Shown here in pieces: positions 16,632-26,255 of a DNA stretch of 64,000 bases. Each line of letters begins with the position of its first letter. Positions within the stretch are counted from its first letter, which is position 1. This DNA comes from Stenotrophomonas raiganjensis (SeqCode). GTDB lineage: Bacteria; Pseudomonadota; Gammaproteobacteria; Xanthomonadales; Xanthomonadaceae. The position numbers were made by a program, and so were the translations under genes. A model generated the notes under the pieces. It was not told where the DNA came from and did no database searches. It saw nothing but the letters and a program-made list of their open reading frames with translations. The stretch spans positions 62,001-126,000 of the forward strand of contig NZ_JAUTXR010000189.1 of the NCBI RefSeq assembly GCF_030658505.1, read 5' to 3'.

Positions 16632-18701
16632 TCAACCAAACTCGAACCCCATCTCCGGCAGCGCCGGGCCGACGAAGTCGCCCTGCACGTAGTCCACGCC
16701 GGCACTGAACAGCAGGGTCATCGAATTGGCGTCGCTGACGAACTCGGCGATGGTGCGGATGCCGGCTTCCTGCGCACGCGCGGTGATCTGGCTGATGCGG
16801 TCGATGTTCTCGCGGGTGGCCGCCAGATCGCTGGTGAAGCCGCGGTCCAGCTTGAGGAACTGCGGCTGGAAGTGGGCCAGCAGCTGGAACGAATCCAGCC
16901 CCGAACCGAACTGCTCCAGGCCGATGCGGCAACCGAGCGGCGCCACTTCGGCGAGGAACTGCTGCGCGCTGCGCAGGTGGGTGAATACTTTCGCCTCCGG
17001 TGCGTGCAGCCACAGCCGTTCGCCGGGCACGCCCTGCGCCTGTAGTTCGCGGCGCAGGGTCGCGATCATCTGTGGGTCCTCGAACGATTCCGGCGTGACC
17101 TTCACCAGCACCTGGGTGGCATGGCCCTCGCGTGCGCGCTGCCCAAGCACCGCGATGGCCCGTGAAACCACCCAGCGGTTGATGTCGGCCAGCAGCCCGT
17201 GCTCTTCGGCGATACCCAGGAACGCGGTCGGACTCAACAGCTCGCCGTTGTGTTCCAGGCGCAGGTAGGCCTCGTACAGTTCCAGGGGCTCGCCCTGCAG
17301 GTTCAGCACCGGCTGGTAGTGCAGCTGGAAGCCATCACCGGCCAGCGCTTCACGGATGCGCGCGACCCAGCGCAGTACGCGCTCTTCCTCCACGCGGTCG
17401 GCGGCGGCCGGGTCGAAGATGCGGCAGGTGTTGCCCAGTTCGGCGGCGGCCTGCGTGCATTCGCTGGCACGTGCCAGCACCTGGCCGATGCTGGCGATCT
17501 TCTCGCCCACCTGCACGCCACCGATGCTGACCGTCACCGTGGCCGAGCGTGCGCCGACGCTGAACACATGGGCGGCATAGGCTTCGCGGATGCGCTCGGC
17601 CAGGGCAACGGTCTGTGCATACGGCCCGGCCTGCAGCACGGCGAAACTGTGCTCGCCAAAGCGGGCCAGCTGCGCGTCCTCGCCGACCACATCGGCCAGC
17701 AGGGAGGCGAGGGCGCCGATCAGGGTGTCGGCCGATGCCAGGCCGATGTCCGGCAGCAGGCGCGCGTAGTGGTCCGGCTCGATCAGCAGCAGGCCGAACT
17801 GGCCTTCGCTGCGGCCGGCCTGGGCCACTGCGCTCTCCAGCTGCAGCATGAAGGTCGGGCGGTTGAGCAGGCCGGTGACCTGGTCGCGCTGGCGCAGGTC
17901 TTCCACTTCGCGGGCCAGCTCCGGGTCGAATTCCATGCGGCGGCGAAGCACTACCTGAAGGCAGGATTCACCCTCGTAGGTGGCGGCGGTGAACTCCATC
18001 GTCGCCGGGAACGCGCTGCCATCTTCGTGACGGGCATCGAGCTGGTACTGCGGCGGCGGCGCTTCGCCGCGGCTGAGGCCCTTCAGCAGCTGCTTGAAGC
18101 CTTCCACATGCTGGGCGGCGACCATGTCCAGCAGCGAGATGCCTTCGATATCGTCGAAATGCTCGTAGCCGAACATTTCCAGGTAGGCATCGTTGGCGCG
18201 GATGTGCATGCCTTCATGCACGTAGGCGATGGGGTCGCGCGAGGAGGCGATCAGGGCATCGCAGCGCCGCTCGGTCTCGCGCATCTGCGCTTCGATGCGG
18301 CGCAGGCCACGACGCGCCTGCAGGTCCACCCACTGGTCGCGGACCACGGCGAGCAGGTGCTCGGGGCGCTGGCGCAGGGCGAGGGCGCGGATGCCGTGGC
18401 TGCTGGCCTGCACCAGCTCATCTTCGTCGATGCGCTCGGCCAGCAGCACCAAGGGAATGTCCTTGCCGCTGGCGGCGATGTGCTGGGCCACCAGCGGCAG
18501 CGGAATGCCCGGCGAGGGCGACGCCAATACCAGGTCGATGGCCTGGCTGGACAGCACCTGGGCCAGTTCGGCCGCATCCTGTGGCCGCCAGGGCCGCACC
18601 GCGATGCCACTGTTGCGCAGGGTGCTGACGATGGCTTCGGCATTCTCGCCGCTGTCATCGACGATCAGCAGGCGGATGGTGATGTCGTTCGCGTTCTGCA
18701 T
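16632..18701 (-). CDS. fimX: FimX-like c-di-GMP receptor with degenerate GGDEF and EAL domains
   Basis: A 689-aa protein with the FimX domain order: an N-terminal receiver-like domain (about 8-130), PAS (about 155-275), GGDEF-like (about 285-440) and EAL-like (about 450-689). Both enzymatic motifs are lost. GGDEF reads FGEHSF (348-353), EAL reads EAY (477-479), and the DDFGTG loop reads EQFGSG. This is the pattern of Xanthomonas FimX/Filp, which binds c-di-GMP in its EAL domain and acts with PilZ and PilB in type IV pilus function. The receiver lacks the usual DD...D...K set. The ATG at 18701 has GGGGAG upstream. Binding of c-di-GMP is inferred from the family; the pilus gene pilF is elsewhere in this window (61.3 kb). 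Confidence 0.87.
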   Translation of the reverse strand: MQNANDITIRLLIVDDSGENAEAIVSTLRNSGIAVRPWRPQDAAELAQVLSSQAIDLVLASPSPGIPLPLVAQHIAASGKDIPLVLLAERIDEDELVQASSHGIRALALRQRPEHLLAVVRDQWVDLQARRGLRRIEAQMRETERRCDALIASSRDPIAYVHEGMHIRANDAYLEMFGYEHFDDIEGISLLDMVAAQHVEGFKQLLKGLSRGEAPPPQYQLDARHEDGSAFPATMEFTAATYEGESCLQVVLRRRMEFDPELAREVEDLRQRDQVTGLLNRPTFMLQLESAVAQAGRSEGQFGLLLIEPDHYARLLPDIGLASADTLIGALASLLADVVGEDAQLARFGEHSFAVLQAGPYAQTVALAERIREAYAAHVFSVGARSATVTVSIGGVQVGEKIASIGQVLARASECTQAAAELGNTCRIFDPAAADRVEEERVLRWVARIREALAGDGFQLHYQPVLNLQGEPLELYEAYLRLEHNGELLSPTAFLGIAEEHGLLADINRWVVSRAIAVLGQRAREGHATQVLVKVTPESFEDPQMIATLRRELQAQGVPGERLWLHAPEAKVFTHLRSAQQFLAEVAPLGCRIGLEQFGSGLDSFQLLAHFQPQFLKLDRGFTSDLAATRENIDRISQITARAQEAGIRTIAEFVSDANSMTLLFSAGVDYVQGDFVGPALPEMGFEFG

Positions 18702-18792
18702 GCACTGCTCCCCAATCTGCAAATCTAGATACACGATGCGTGGCGAACCGTCCATGCGCGCGCCCCTTGCGCGCTTCGAACGGCGATGTGGT

Positions 18793-19977
18793 TCACACCA
18801 CGCCGCCGGCGGCGTGGCCGCTGGCCCAGGCCCACTGGAAGTTGTAGCCGCCCAGCCAGCCGGTCACATCCAGCACTTCGCCGACGAAATGCAGGCCGGG
18901 CACGCGCTTGGATTCCATCGTCGAAGAAGAGACCTCGGCGGTATCGACGCCGCCCAGGGTGACCTCGGCGGTCCGGTAGCCCTCGGTGCCACTGGCCACC
19001 AGTGGGAACGCGCCCAGCAGCTGCGCGGCCTGGCGCAGCACCGGCTCGTCCAGCTGGCGCACGGGCCGGTCGGGCAGCCAGTGTTCGCACAATCGCTGTG
19101 CCAGTCGCTTGGGCAGCACCTCGCCCAGCACCGTGCGCAGTTCGGCGGCCGGCCGCTCGCGCTTCATCTGGCGCAGCCACTCGCCAGCATCCTGGCCGGG
19201 CAGCAGGTCCAGCTCCAGTGCATCGCCGGGCTGCCAGAACGACGAGATCTGCAGGATCGCCGGGCCGCTCACGCCGCGATGGGTCAGCAGCATGAAGTTC
19301 TGGAAGCTCTTGCCGTTGCAGCGCGCCTCGATGGGGAGAGCGACGCCGCTGAGATCGGCCAACCGTTCCTTGTGCTTGCCGCTGAGCGTCAGCGGCACCA
19401 GCCCGGCGCGGGTCGGCAGGACCTGGTGGCCGAACTGGCGGGCCACTTCATAACCAAAGCCGGTCGCACCCATGCTGGGAATCGACAGGCCGCCGGTGGC
19501 GACCACCAGCGAGGCGCAATGGAACAGGCCCTGCGTGGTGTGCACGCGGAAGCCGTCGCTGCCGTGCTCGATGCGCTGCACGCTGCAGTCCGTGCGGACC
19601 TGCACGCCTGCGGCCTGGCATTCGTCCACCAGCATCTTCACGATCTGCTTGGACGAGATGTCGCAGAACAGCTGGCCCAGTTCCTTCTCGTGGTAGGCGA
19701 TGCCGTGCTTGCTGACCAGCTCGATGAAGTGCCAGGGCGTATAGCGCGCCAGCGCCGATTTGCAGAAATGCGGGTTGGCCGACAGGAAGTTGGCCGGCGT
19801 AGTGCCGGTGTTAGTGAAGTTGCAGCGGCCACCGCCGGACATCAGGATCTTCTTGCCGACCTTGTTGGCATGGTCGATCACCTGCACCTGGCGGCCGCGC
19901 TGGCCGGCGGTGATCGCGGTCATCAGCCCGGCCGCACCGGCGCCGATGACCACCACATCGCAGCGGATCGTGCTCAT
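18793..19977 (-). CDS. BaiN/HI0933-family flavoprotein (NAD(P)/FAD-dependent oxidoreductase)
   Basis: A 394-aa protein of the HI0933/YhiN family. The FAD dinucleotide motif VVVIGAGAAGLMTAI is at the N-terminus. The family signature is KVGKKILMSGGGRCNFTNTG, and a C-terminal FAD segment reads VPGLHFVGEVLDVTGWLGGY NFQWAWASG. The physiological substrate is not known for most members. It overlaps yaeQ by 4 bases (ATGA), so the two are co-transcribed and translationally coupled. Confidence 0.93.
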   Translation of the reverse strand: MSTIRCDVVVIGAGAAGLMTAITAGQRGRQVQVIDHANKVGKKILMSGGGRCNFTNTGTTPANFLSANPHFCKSALARYTPWHFIELVSKHGIAYHEKELGQLFCDISSKQIVKMLVDECQAAGVQVRTDCSVQRIEHGSDGFRVHTTQGLFHCASLVVATGGLSIPSMGATGFGYEVARQFGHQVLPTRAGLVPLTLSGKHKERLADLSGVALPIEARCNGKSFQNFMLLTHRGVSGPAILQISSFWQPGDALELDLLPGQDAGEWLRQMKRERPAAELRTVLGEVLPKRLAQRLCEHWLPDRPVRQLDEPVLRQAAQLLGAFPLVASGTEGYRTAEVTLGGVDTAEVSSSTMESKRVPGLHFVGEVLDVTGWLGGYNFQWAWASGHAAGGVV

Positions 19978-20522
19978 GCCTTGGCGCGCTTGCGCCAGTC
20001 CGGAATCACGTCGAGCTGGATCTGGTCGTTGAGCAGCTGGACTTCGCCGTCCTGGATCAGCACGCTCCAGCGCATGGCGCGCTGGATCTGCTGGCCCCAG
20101 CGCTCGACGAACTCACCGTCCAGGTCGACCACCGAGAGATTGTCGAAACGTGCCAGGCCCTTGCCCTGCTTGCTCCACCAGATCTCCGAGGCGTTGCCGC
20201 CGTAGTTGATCACCTGCACCTGGCGGCTGCGGTTGCAGGCCTTGCGGATACGCGATTCGTCGGGATGGCCCAGGTCGATCCACTGCAGGATGTCGCCGGT
20301 GTAGTCGTGCTCCCACAGGTCCGGCTCATCGTCGGTGCTCAGGCCGCGGCCGAATTCCAGGCGGTCGCCGGCGTTGAGGGCGAAGGCGAGCAGGCGCACC
20401 ATCAGGCGCTCGTCGGTTTCGGACGGGTGCTGGGCCAGGGTCAGGTTGTGGGTCGCGTAGTAGCCGCGATCCATGTCGCTGATCTGCAGTTCGGCCTTGC
20501 GGATGGTGGCGGTAAGAGCCAT
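19974..20522 (-). CDS. yaeQ: YaeQ-family protein
   Basis: A 182-aa YaeQ protein beginning MALTATIRKAELQISDMDRG and containing YYATHNLTLAQHPSETDERL MVRLLAFAL and the WIDLGHPDESRIRKAC region. YaeQ has a PD-(D/E)xK nuclease-like fold, but its biological role is unsettled. It is the first gene of a coupled pair with the BaiN-type flavoprotein. It is divergent from a pseudouridine synthase gene 82 bp away. Confidence 0.93.
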   Translation of the reverse strand: MALTATIRKAELQISDMDRGYYATHNLTLAQHPSETDERLMVRLLAFALNAGDRLEFGRGLSTDDEPDLWEHDYTGDILQWIDLGHPDESRIRKACNRSRQVQVINYGGNASEIWWSKQGKGLARFDNLSVVDLDGEFVERWGQQIQRAMRWSVLIQDGEVQLLNDQIQLDVIPDWRKRAKA

Positions 20523-20604
20523 GAGTGATCCGTGGACTAAAGACGACAATGATAGAGGTTTGCCCCTGGGGTGTCCGTTGCCGGGCTGTCTGCGGGACGT
20601 CAAC

Positions 20605-21525
20605 ATGGCACGCTTGCGTTCTGTTTCTGCCGCGGGAGTGGCTCCGATGACCCTGCCCAGCCGGCTGCAGCTGCCGCCCGACCATTGGCCCAGCCTGCTG
20701 GACGGCCTGTGTGCGCGCTTTCCGCGCATCGTTCGCGCGCAGTGGCAGGATCGCTTTGCCCGCGGCCGCGTGCAGGACGCGCAGGGCAGGGTCCTGGCGC
20801 CGGACATGCCCTGGCAGGTCGGGCTGGAGATCCAGTACTTCCGCGAGGTGGCCGACGAGCCGGTGATTCCCTTTGCCGAGACCATCCTGCATCTGGATGG
20901 GCACCTGCTGGTGGCCGACAAGCCGCACTTCCTGCCGGTGACGCCGGCCGGACGCCATGTGCGCGAAACCCTGCTGGCGCGCCTGGTCGCGCGTACCGGC
21001 AACGCCGATCTGGTGCCGCTGCATCGCCTGGACCGGCTGACCGCTGGCCTGGTGCTGTTCTCCACCCAGCCGGCCACGCGTGATGCCTATCAGCGTCTGT
21101 TCCGCGAACGCCGCATCGAGAAGACCTATGAGGCGTTGGCACCGGCGCTGCCGGGGGTGTCGTTTCCGTTGCAGCGGGACAGCCGGTTGGTACCGGGCGA
21201 GCCGTTCTTCCGCATGGCCGAAGTGCCAGGCGAGCCGAATGCGCGCAGCCTGATCGAGCCGATCGAGGCGAAGGGGCCGATCTGGCGCTACCGGCTGAAG
21301 CCGGACACCGGCCGCAAGCACCAGCTGCGCGTGCACATGGCGATGCTGGGTGCCCCGATCGAAGGCGACGACCTGTATCCGCAGCTGCGGCAGCGTCCGC
21401 AGGGCGTGGCCGAGGCGCCGCTGCAGCTGCTGGCGCAGGGGCTGGCCTTCGACGATCCGTTGAGTGGGGAGCCGCGGCGGTTCAGCAGCCAGCGCCGCCT
21501 GTGCCTCCCCGGCGAAGGCCGATAG
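20605..21525 (+). CDS. RluA-family pseudouridine synthase
   Basis: A 306-aa enzyme that isomerises uridine to pseudouridine in RNA. The catalytic motif is PLHRLDRLTAGLVLFS, where the Asp of HRLD is the nucleophile. A later family element is LKPDTGRKHQLRVHMAMLGA PIEGD. There is no S4 domain; the N-terminus is a short basic and helical extension. ATG 20605 (GGACG upstream) and ATG 20647 (GGGAG upstream) are both plausible starts. The RNA target cannot be assigned from sequence. Confidence 0.9.
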   Translation: MARLRSVSAAGVAPMTLPSRLQLPPDHWPSLLDGLCARFPRIVRAQWQDRFARGRVQDAQGRVLAPDMPWQVGLEIQYFREVADEPVIPFAETILHLDGHLLVADKPHFLPVTPAGRHVRETLLARLVARTGNADLVPLHRLDRLTAGLVLFSTQPATRDAYQRLFRERRIEKTYEALAPALPGVSFPLQRDSRLVPGEPFFRMAEVPGEPNARSLIEPIEAKGPIWRYRLKPDTGRKHQLRVHMAMLGAPIEGDDLYPQLRQRPQGVAEAPLQLLAQGLAFDDPLSGEPRRFSSQRRLCLPGEGR

Positions 21526-21531
21526 CGCTGG

Positions 21532-22020
21532 TCAGCGCGCAGGGCGCCGCGCCAGCCAGCGGTCCAGCTCGGCGGCGAACAGCTGCCGGTCGCGCGGGCC
21601 CAACGGCGGCGGGCCCCCGGTCTGCACCCCGGCGCCACGCAGTTCTTCCATGAAATTGCGCATCGACAGCCGCTCGGCCATGTTGTTCGGCGTGTACAGC
21701 TGGCCGCGCGGGTTCAGCGCCACGGCCTTCTTCTCCAGCACCAGTGCGGCCAGCGGGATGTCCCGTGTGACCACCAGGTCGCCGGCGGCAACCCGTTCGA
21801 CGATGGCACTGTCGGCCACGTCCAGGCCCTGCGGCACCTGGATCGAGCGCAGCCAGCGCGATGGCGGGGTGCGGATCCACTGGTTGGCGACCAGGGTCAG
21901 TTCGATGCCGACCCGTTCAGCGGCCCGGAACAGGATGTCGCGGATGACGCCAGGGCAGGCGTCCGCGTCCACCCAGATGCGGGGGAGGGCGGGTTCAGCT
22001 TGGGTTTCAGCTTCAGTCAT
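21532..22020 (-). CDS. YaiI/YqxD-family (DUF188) protein
   Basis: A 162-aa protein with the family hallmarks: [47 protein letters not shown] and [19 protein letters not shown]. The conserved acidic residues suggest a PIN-like nuclease fold, but no activity is established. It converges with the pseudouridine synthase, the stops being 6 bp apart. Confidence 0.93.
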   Translation of the reverse strand: MTEAETQAEPALPRIWVDADACPGVIRDILFRAAERVGIELTLVANQWIRTPPSRWLRSIQVPQGLDVADSAIVERVAAGDLVVTRDIPLAALVLEKKAVALNPRGQLYTPNNMAERLSMRNFMEELRGAGVQTGGPPPLGPRDRQLFAAELDRWLARRPAR

Positions 22021-22321
22021 TTACCCAGTGTAGGGTAGGAAAAACCTGAATGGGGACTCGGGCTTAGCCTCGATCGTGTGCCAGCCCTTGCCACGCCTAG
22101 CGGCCGGGGCCTGCCCATGAACGTCCGGGCTATCGCTTTTTGCAGAAAACACGCGTATCGTTCGTCCCACTGTGTTTGCTAGGGTCACCGTGAATCGTGG
22201 CCTGGTGCAGTTGATCTCACGATCCGCTCATCGATCCGCTTTACCAACGCCTGCAACTCAGTCTCGGCCCCGATACCCGGTGGCTGCGATTTTTTCAACA
22301 TGTGTTTCAGGAGTTAGTCAA
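22021..22321 (+). promoter_or_regulatory. Upstream region and long leader of the cold-shock gene
   Basis: No gene is seen in these 301 bp. They separate the divergent DUF188 gene from the cold-shock gene. Cold-shock genes usually have long structured 5' leaders, and the AT-richer tract at about 22288-22310 just before AGGAG (22309-22313) fits this. I cannot place the promoter or a cold box with confidence. Confidence 0.4.
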
Positions 22322-22531
22322 ATGTCTGATCGTCAGACCGGCACCGTCAAGTGGTTCAACGACGCCAAGGGCTTCGGCTTCATCACCCCGGAAAGCGGCC
22401 CGGACCTGTTCGTGCACTTCCGTGCCATCCAGGGCACCGGCTTCAAGACCCTGCAGGAAGGCCAGAAGGTTACCTTCATCGCCGTCCAGGGCCAGAAGGG
22501 TATGCAGGCTGACCAGGTGCAGGCGGTCTAA
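22322..22531 (+). CDS. CspA-family cold-shock protein
   Basis: A 69-aa single-stranded nucleic-acid-binding protein that unwinds RNA structure. It has both RNP motifs, KGFGFI and LFVHF, in the usual [20 protein letters not shown] context. The start at 22322 has a strong AGGAG site 8 nt upstream. The protein is nearly all one OB fold. It is monocistronic: a terminator follows 26 bp after the stop. Confidence 0.97.
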   Translation: MSDRQTGTVKWFNDAKGFGFITPESGPDLFVHFRAIQGTGFKTLQEGQKVTFIAVQGQKGMQADQVQAV

Positions 22532-22557
22532 TCCGTCTGCTACCGCTTGGTAGCCAG

Positions 22558-22590
22558 AACGCCGGATGCGAAAGCGTCCGGCGTTTTTTG
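22558..22590 (+). terminator. Rho-independent terminator of the cold-shock gene
   Basis: AACGCCGGA-TGCGAAAGCG-TCCGGCGTT followed by six T. Confidence 0.92.
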
Positions 22591-22607
22591 TTGCCCGCAT
22601 TTTTTCT

Positions 22608-22628
22608 GTAGCGCCGAGCCATGCTCGA
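22608..22628. repeat. Degenerate SMAG hairpin
   Basis: GTAG (22608-22611) is followed by a reduced stem, CGAGC/GCTCG around CAT, with a decayed base. It lies between the csp terminator and the GST promoter. Confidence 0.6.
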
Positions 22629-22656
22629 CTCCACATGGGGCATGCAACCCTCCCGG

Positions 22657-22662
22657 TACGAT
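22657..22662 (+). promoter_or_regulatory. Putative -10 element for the GST gene
   Basis: TACGAT predicts a start near 22669, giving a leader of about 19 nt with AAGGA before the ATG at 22688. No clear -35 is seen. Confidence 0.4.
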
Positions 22663-22687
22663 GTGGGCCTCCCCAAGGATCGTCCCC

Positions 22688-23377
22688 ATGCGCATCGTCC
22701 ACCACCTGGAAAACTCCCGTTCCCTGCGCGTGCTGTGGATGTTGGAAGAGCTGGGGCTGGACTACGAGCTGCGCCGCTATCCGCGCGATCCGAAGACGCT
22801 GCTGGCGCCGCCCGAGCTTCGCAACGTGCATCCGCTGGGCAAGTCGCCGGTGCTGCAGGATGGGGATCTGGTGCTGGCCGAGTCTGGTGCCATCCTCGAC
22901 TACCTCGCGGATCGCTATGACACCCAACGCCAGCTGTCGCCGTCACCGATGCCGGCCGATGGCGCCGAGCGCATCGCTTACCGCTATTGGCTGCACTACG
23001 CCGAAGGCTCGGCGATGCCACCGCTGCTGCTGACCCTGGTGATGGGCCGCATCCGCAATGCGCCGATGCCATTCTTCGCGCGCCCGATCGCGCGCAGCAT
23101 CGCCGACAAGGCCGAGCGCGGCTTCATCGGTCCGCAGCGGCGCCTGCACCTGGAGTGGATGGAGCGTCGCCTGGCCGAAAGCCCGTGGTTCGCGGGTGAG
23201 CGGTTCAGCGCAGCCGACATCCAGATGAGCTTCCCGATCCAGGCTGCTGCCGCACGGGGCGGTGGCCTCGACGACAAGCCGGCGCTGCGTGGCTTCCTCA
23301 AGCGCATCAGCGAGCGGCCGGCGTACCAGCGCGCCGAAGCCCACGGCGGGCATCTGCAGGCGCTCAGCGGCAATTGA
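22688..23377 (+). CDS. Glutathione S-transferase family protein
   Basis: A 229-aa GST. The N-terminal thioredoxin fold is at about residues 1-80, with NSRSLRVLWMLEELGLDYEL, the cis-Pro region HPLGKSPVLQDGD and the gamma-glutamyl binding AESGAILDYLADRY. An all-helical C-terminal domain includes WFAGERFSAADIQMSFP. The Ser near position 10 is the likely glutathione-activating residue. It resembles E. coli YfcG/YibF-type stress GSTs only in general layout; the substrate is unknown. selO follows 32 bp downstream on the same strand. Confidence 0.93.
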   Translation: MRIVHHLENSRSLRVLWMLEELGLDYELRRYPRDPKTLLAPPELRNVHPLGKSPVLQDGDLVLAESGAILDYLADRYDTQRQLSPSPMPADGAERIAYRYWLHYAEGSAMPPLLLTLVMGRIRNAPMPFFARPIARSIADKAERGFIGPQRRLHLEWMERRLAESPWFAGERFSAADIQMSFPIQAAAARGGGLDDKPALRGFLKRISERPAYQRAEAHGGHLQALSGN

Positions 23378-23409
23378 GGCGGGCAGCGGTCGCCCCCATC
23401 TTCAACGCC

Positions 23410-24975
<1,566 letters not shown>

Positions 24976-25055
24976 GGGTGGGTTTCGGCAGGGCTGCGCC
25001 CTGCACCCGCAGAGGCCACCGCAACAGCCAGAGCAAAAGCTGGATTCCGTGGTTT

Positions 25056-25236
25056 GGTGGGGCGGTGTCGGAGTGCGGGGACGCCGCAAGTACGTCCGTG
25101 TAGGCTTGGCAGCCGCTTGCTTGTGTGCGCTTTCCTGCGCACACGGCAAGACCGGGGTTGGGCGTCCTGCCCAACCCGCCCGAGGCATGCCTCGGGCCCA
25201 TGCGGCTGACACCCCGCACTCCGACACCGCCCCACC
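25056..25236 (+). repeat. Three-way-junction repeat, copy C (expanded)
   Basis: Perfect 25-bp arms at 25056-25080 and 25212-25236, with the same arm sequence as copy A. The loop starts ACGCCGCAAGTACGTCCGTG. The second hairpin (AGCCGC 25111-25116 with GCGGCT 25202-25207) carries three inserted hairpins: GTGTGCGC/GCGCACAC (25123-25144), GGGTTGGGC/GCCCAACCC (25155-25177) and GCCCGAGGC/GCCTCGGGC (25178-25197). The middle one is identical to one in copy G. Confidence 0.8.
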
Positions 25237-25399
25237 TCCGACAGATTCCCGCTGCTGTGGGTAGATGTCGACCTTGGTCGACACGGTAGATCCACGCCAT
25301 GCGTGGATGCTCTTCGTTCAATTCTCGAAGTATTCGATTTCGATTGAGATTCATCCACACATGGCGTGGATTCGCGACAGATCGCAGAAATCTGTCGAA

Positions 25400-25501
25400 G
25401 GCGGGGTGGGTCCGGTGGCGGGAGTGTCCGCGGCATGGATGCCGCGGCCAAGCCCCCAAGGACGGGTTTACGGCGTCTCCCGCCACCGGACCCACCCCGC
25501 C
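25400..25501 (-). repeat. Three-way-junction repeat, copy D (compact, inverted)
   Basis: Perfect 24-bp arms at 25400-25423 and 25478-25501. On the minus strand the loop is GACGCCGTAAACCCGTCCTT, with CCC/GGG closing the first hairpin, then CCGCGGCAT/ATGCCGCGG (25428-25447). The adjacent CGACAGAT/ATCTGTCG hairpin lies at 25375-25397. Confidence 0.8.
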
Positions 25502-25640
25502 ATCCCACAGGAATCCTGCTCTTGCCGTTGCCTTGGCTTGAAGCCTCTGCAGGTGCCGGGCGCAGCCCGGCCGATACCCCCGACAGGCAGCCGGCGCCCG
25601 GAACAGGTACCCTATGCCGCCATCAGATAGCCAATGTGAC

Positions 25641-26177
25641 ATGACCGACGCCATCGTCGCTCCGCAGTGGGCCTCCCGCCTGCGCGACATCGCCGACTTC
25701 CCCAAGCCCGGCATCCTCTTCAAGGACATCATGCCGCTGCTCGCCCACGGCGAGGACTTCCGCGGTGCCATCACCGCGATGGCCGACCGTTGGCGCGGCC
25801 AGAAGCTGGACGCGGTGGTCGGCATCGAATCGCGCGGCTTCATCCTAGGCGCCGCGATGGCGCTGGAGCTGGGCGTGGGCTTCGTGCCGGTGCGCAAGCC
25901 GGGCAAGCTGCCCGGCCAGGTGCTGCGCGAGGAGTACACGCTGGAATACCGTAGCGACTGCATCGAAGTGCACGCCGATGCGCTGCCGGCGGGTGCCCGC
26001 GTGGCGATCATCGACGACGTGCTGGCCACCGGCGGCACCCTGGTCGCTGCACTGTCGCTGGTGCGCCGCCTGGGTGTTGAGGTGGTCGGTGCCGGCGTGC
26101 TGGTCGAGCTGGACGGGCTTGGCGGCCGTGCCCGCTGGGAAGCGGACCTGCCGCTGCATACCGAACTGGTGTTCTGA
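25641..26177 (+). CDS. apt: Adenine phosphoribosyltransferase
   Basis: Apt makes AMP from adenine and PRPP (purine salvage). The 178-aa protein has [19 protein letters not shown] near the N-terminus, [20 protein letters not shown], and the PRPP-binding loop [13 protein letters not shown] at 121-133. The ATG at 25641 is chosen. An in-frame ATG at 25614 overlaps a possible -10 (TACCCT, 25608-25613) and would give a non-homologous tail. SMAG hairpins follow the stop. Confidence 0.96.
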   Translation: MTDAIVAPQWASRLRDIADFPKPGILFKDIMPLLAHGEDFRGAITAMADRWRGQKLDAVVGIESRGFILGAAMALELGVGFVPVRKPGKLPGQVLREEYTLEYRSDCIEVHADALPAGARVAIIDDVLATGGTLVAALSLVRRLGVEVVGAGVLVELDGLGGRARWEADLPLHTELVF

Positions 26178-26183
26178 GTCTGT

Positions 26184-26242
26184 CGCCGGGCGTGGCCCGG
26201 CGCTACACACGGCATGCAGGTAGCGCCGGGCCATGCCCGGCG
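26184..26242. repeat. SMAG dimer, tail-to-tail
   Basis: CGCCGGGC/GCCCGGCG with CTAC (26184-26206) and GTAG with CGCCGGGC/GCCCGGCG (26220-26242), between the convergent apt and dbpA genes. Confidence 0.9.
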
Positions 26243-26255
26243 ACCACCTTGCCGA

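Larger units (their letters stand above)
24988..25571. repeat. Composite palindromic repeat unit 2 (unrecognised family)
   Basis: It fills most of the 665-bp selO-apt gap, and no gene is seen there. The order is as in unit 1: an end hairpin GCAGGG/CCCTGC (24988-25004); a GCAACAGC-type tract; copy C (25056-25236); a central set of SMAG-like hairpins; a CGACAGAT/ATCTGTCG hairpin (25375-25397); copy D inverted (25400-25501); a TTGCCGTTGCC tract; and an end hairpin GCCGGGC/GCCCGGC (25555-25571). The central hairpins are TGTCGACC/GGTCGACA (25266-25283), ATCCACGC/GCGTGGAT (25290-25308) and a third, imperfect one at 25353-25371. Confidence 0.8.

Noticed and set aside
22021..22321. A tRNA or structured small RNA gene upstream of the cold-shock gene
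   Set aside because: No cloverleaf or CCA end could be folded by eye; treated as the gene's leader and promoter region.
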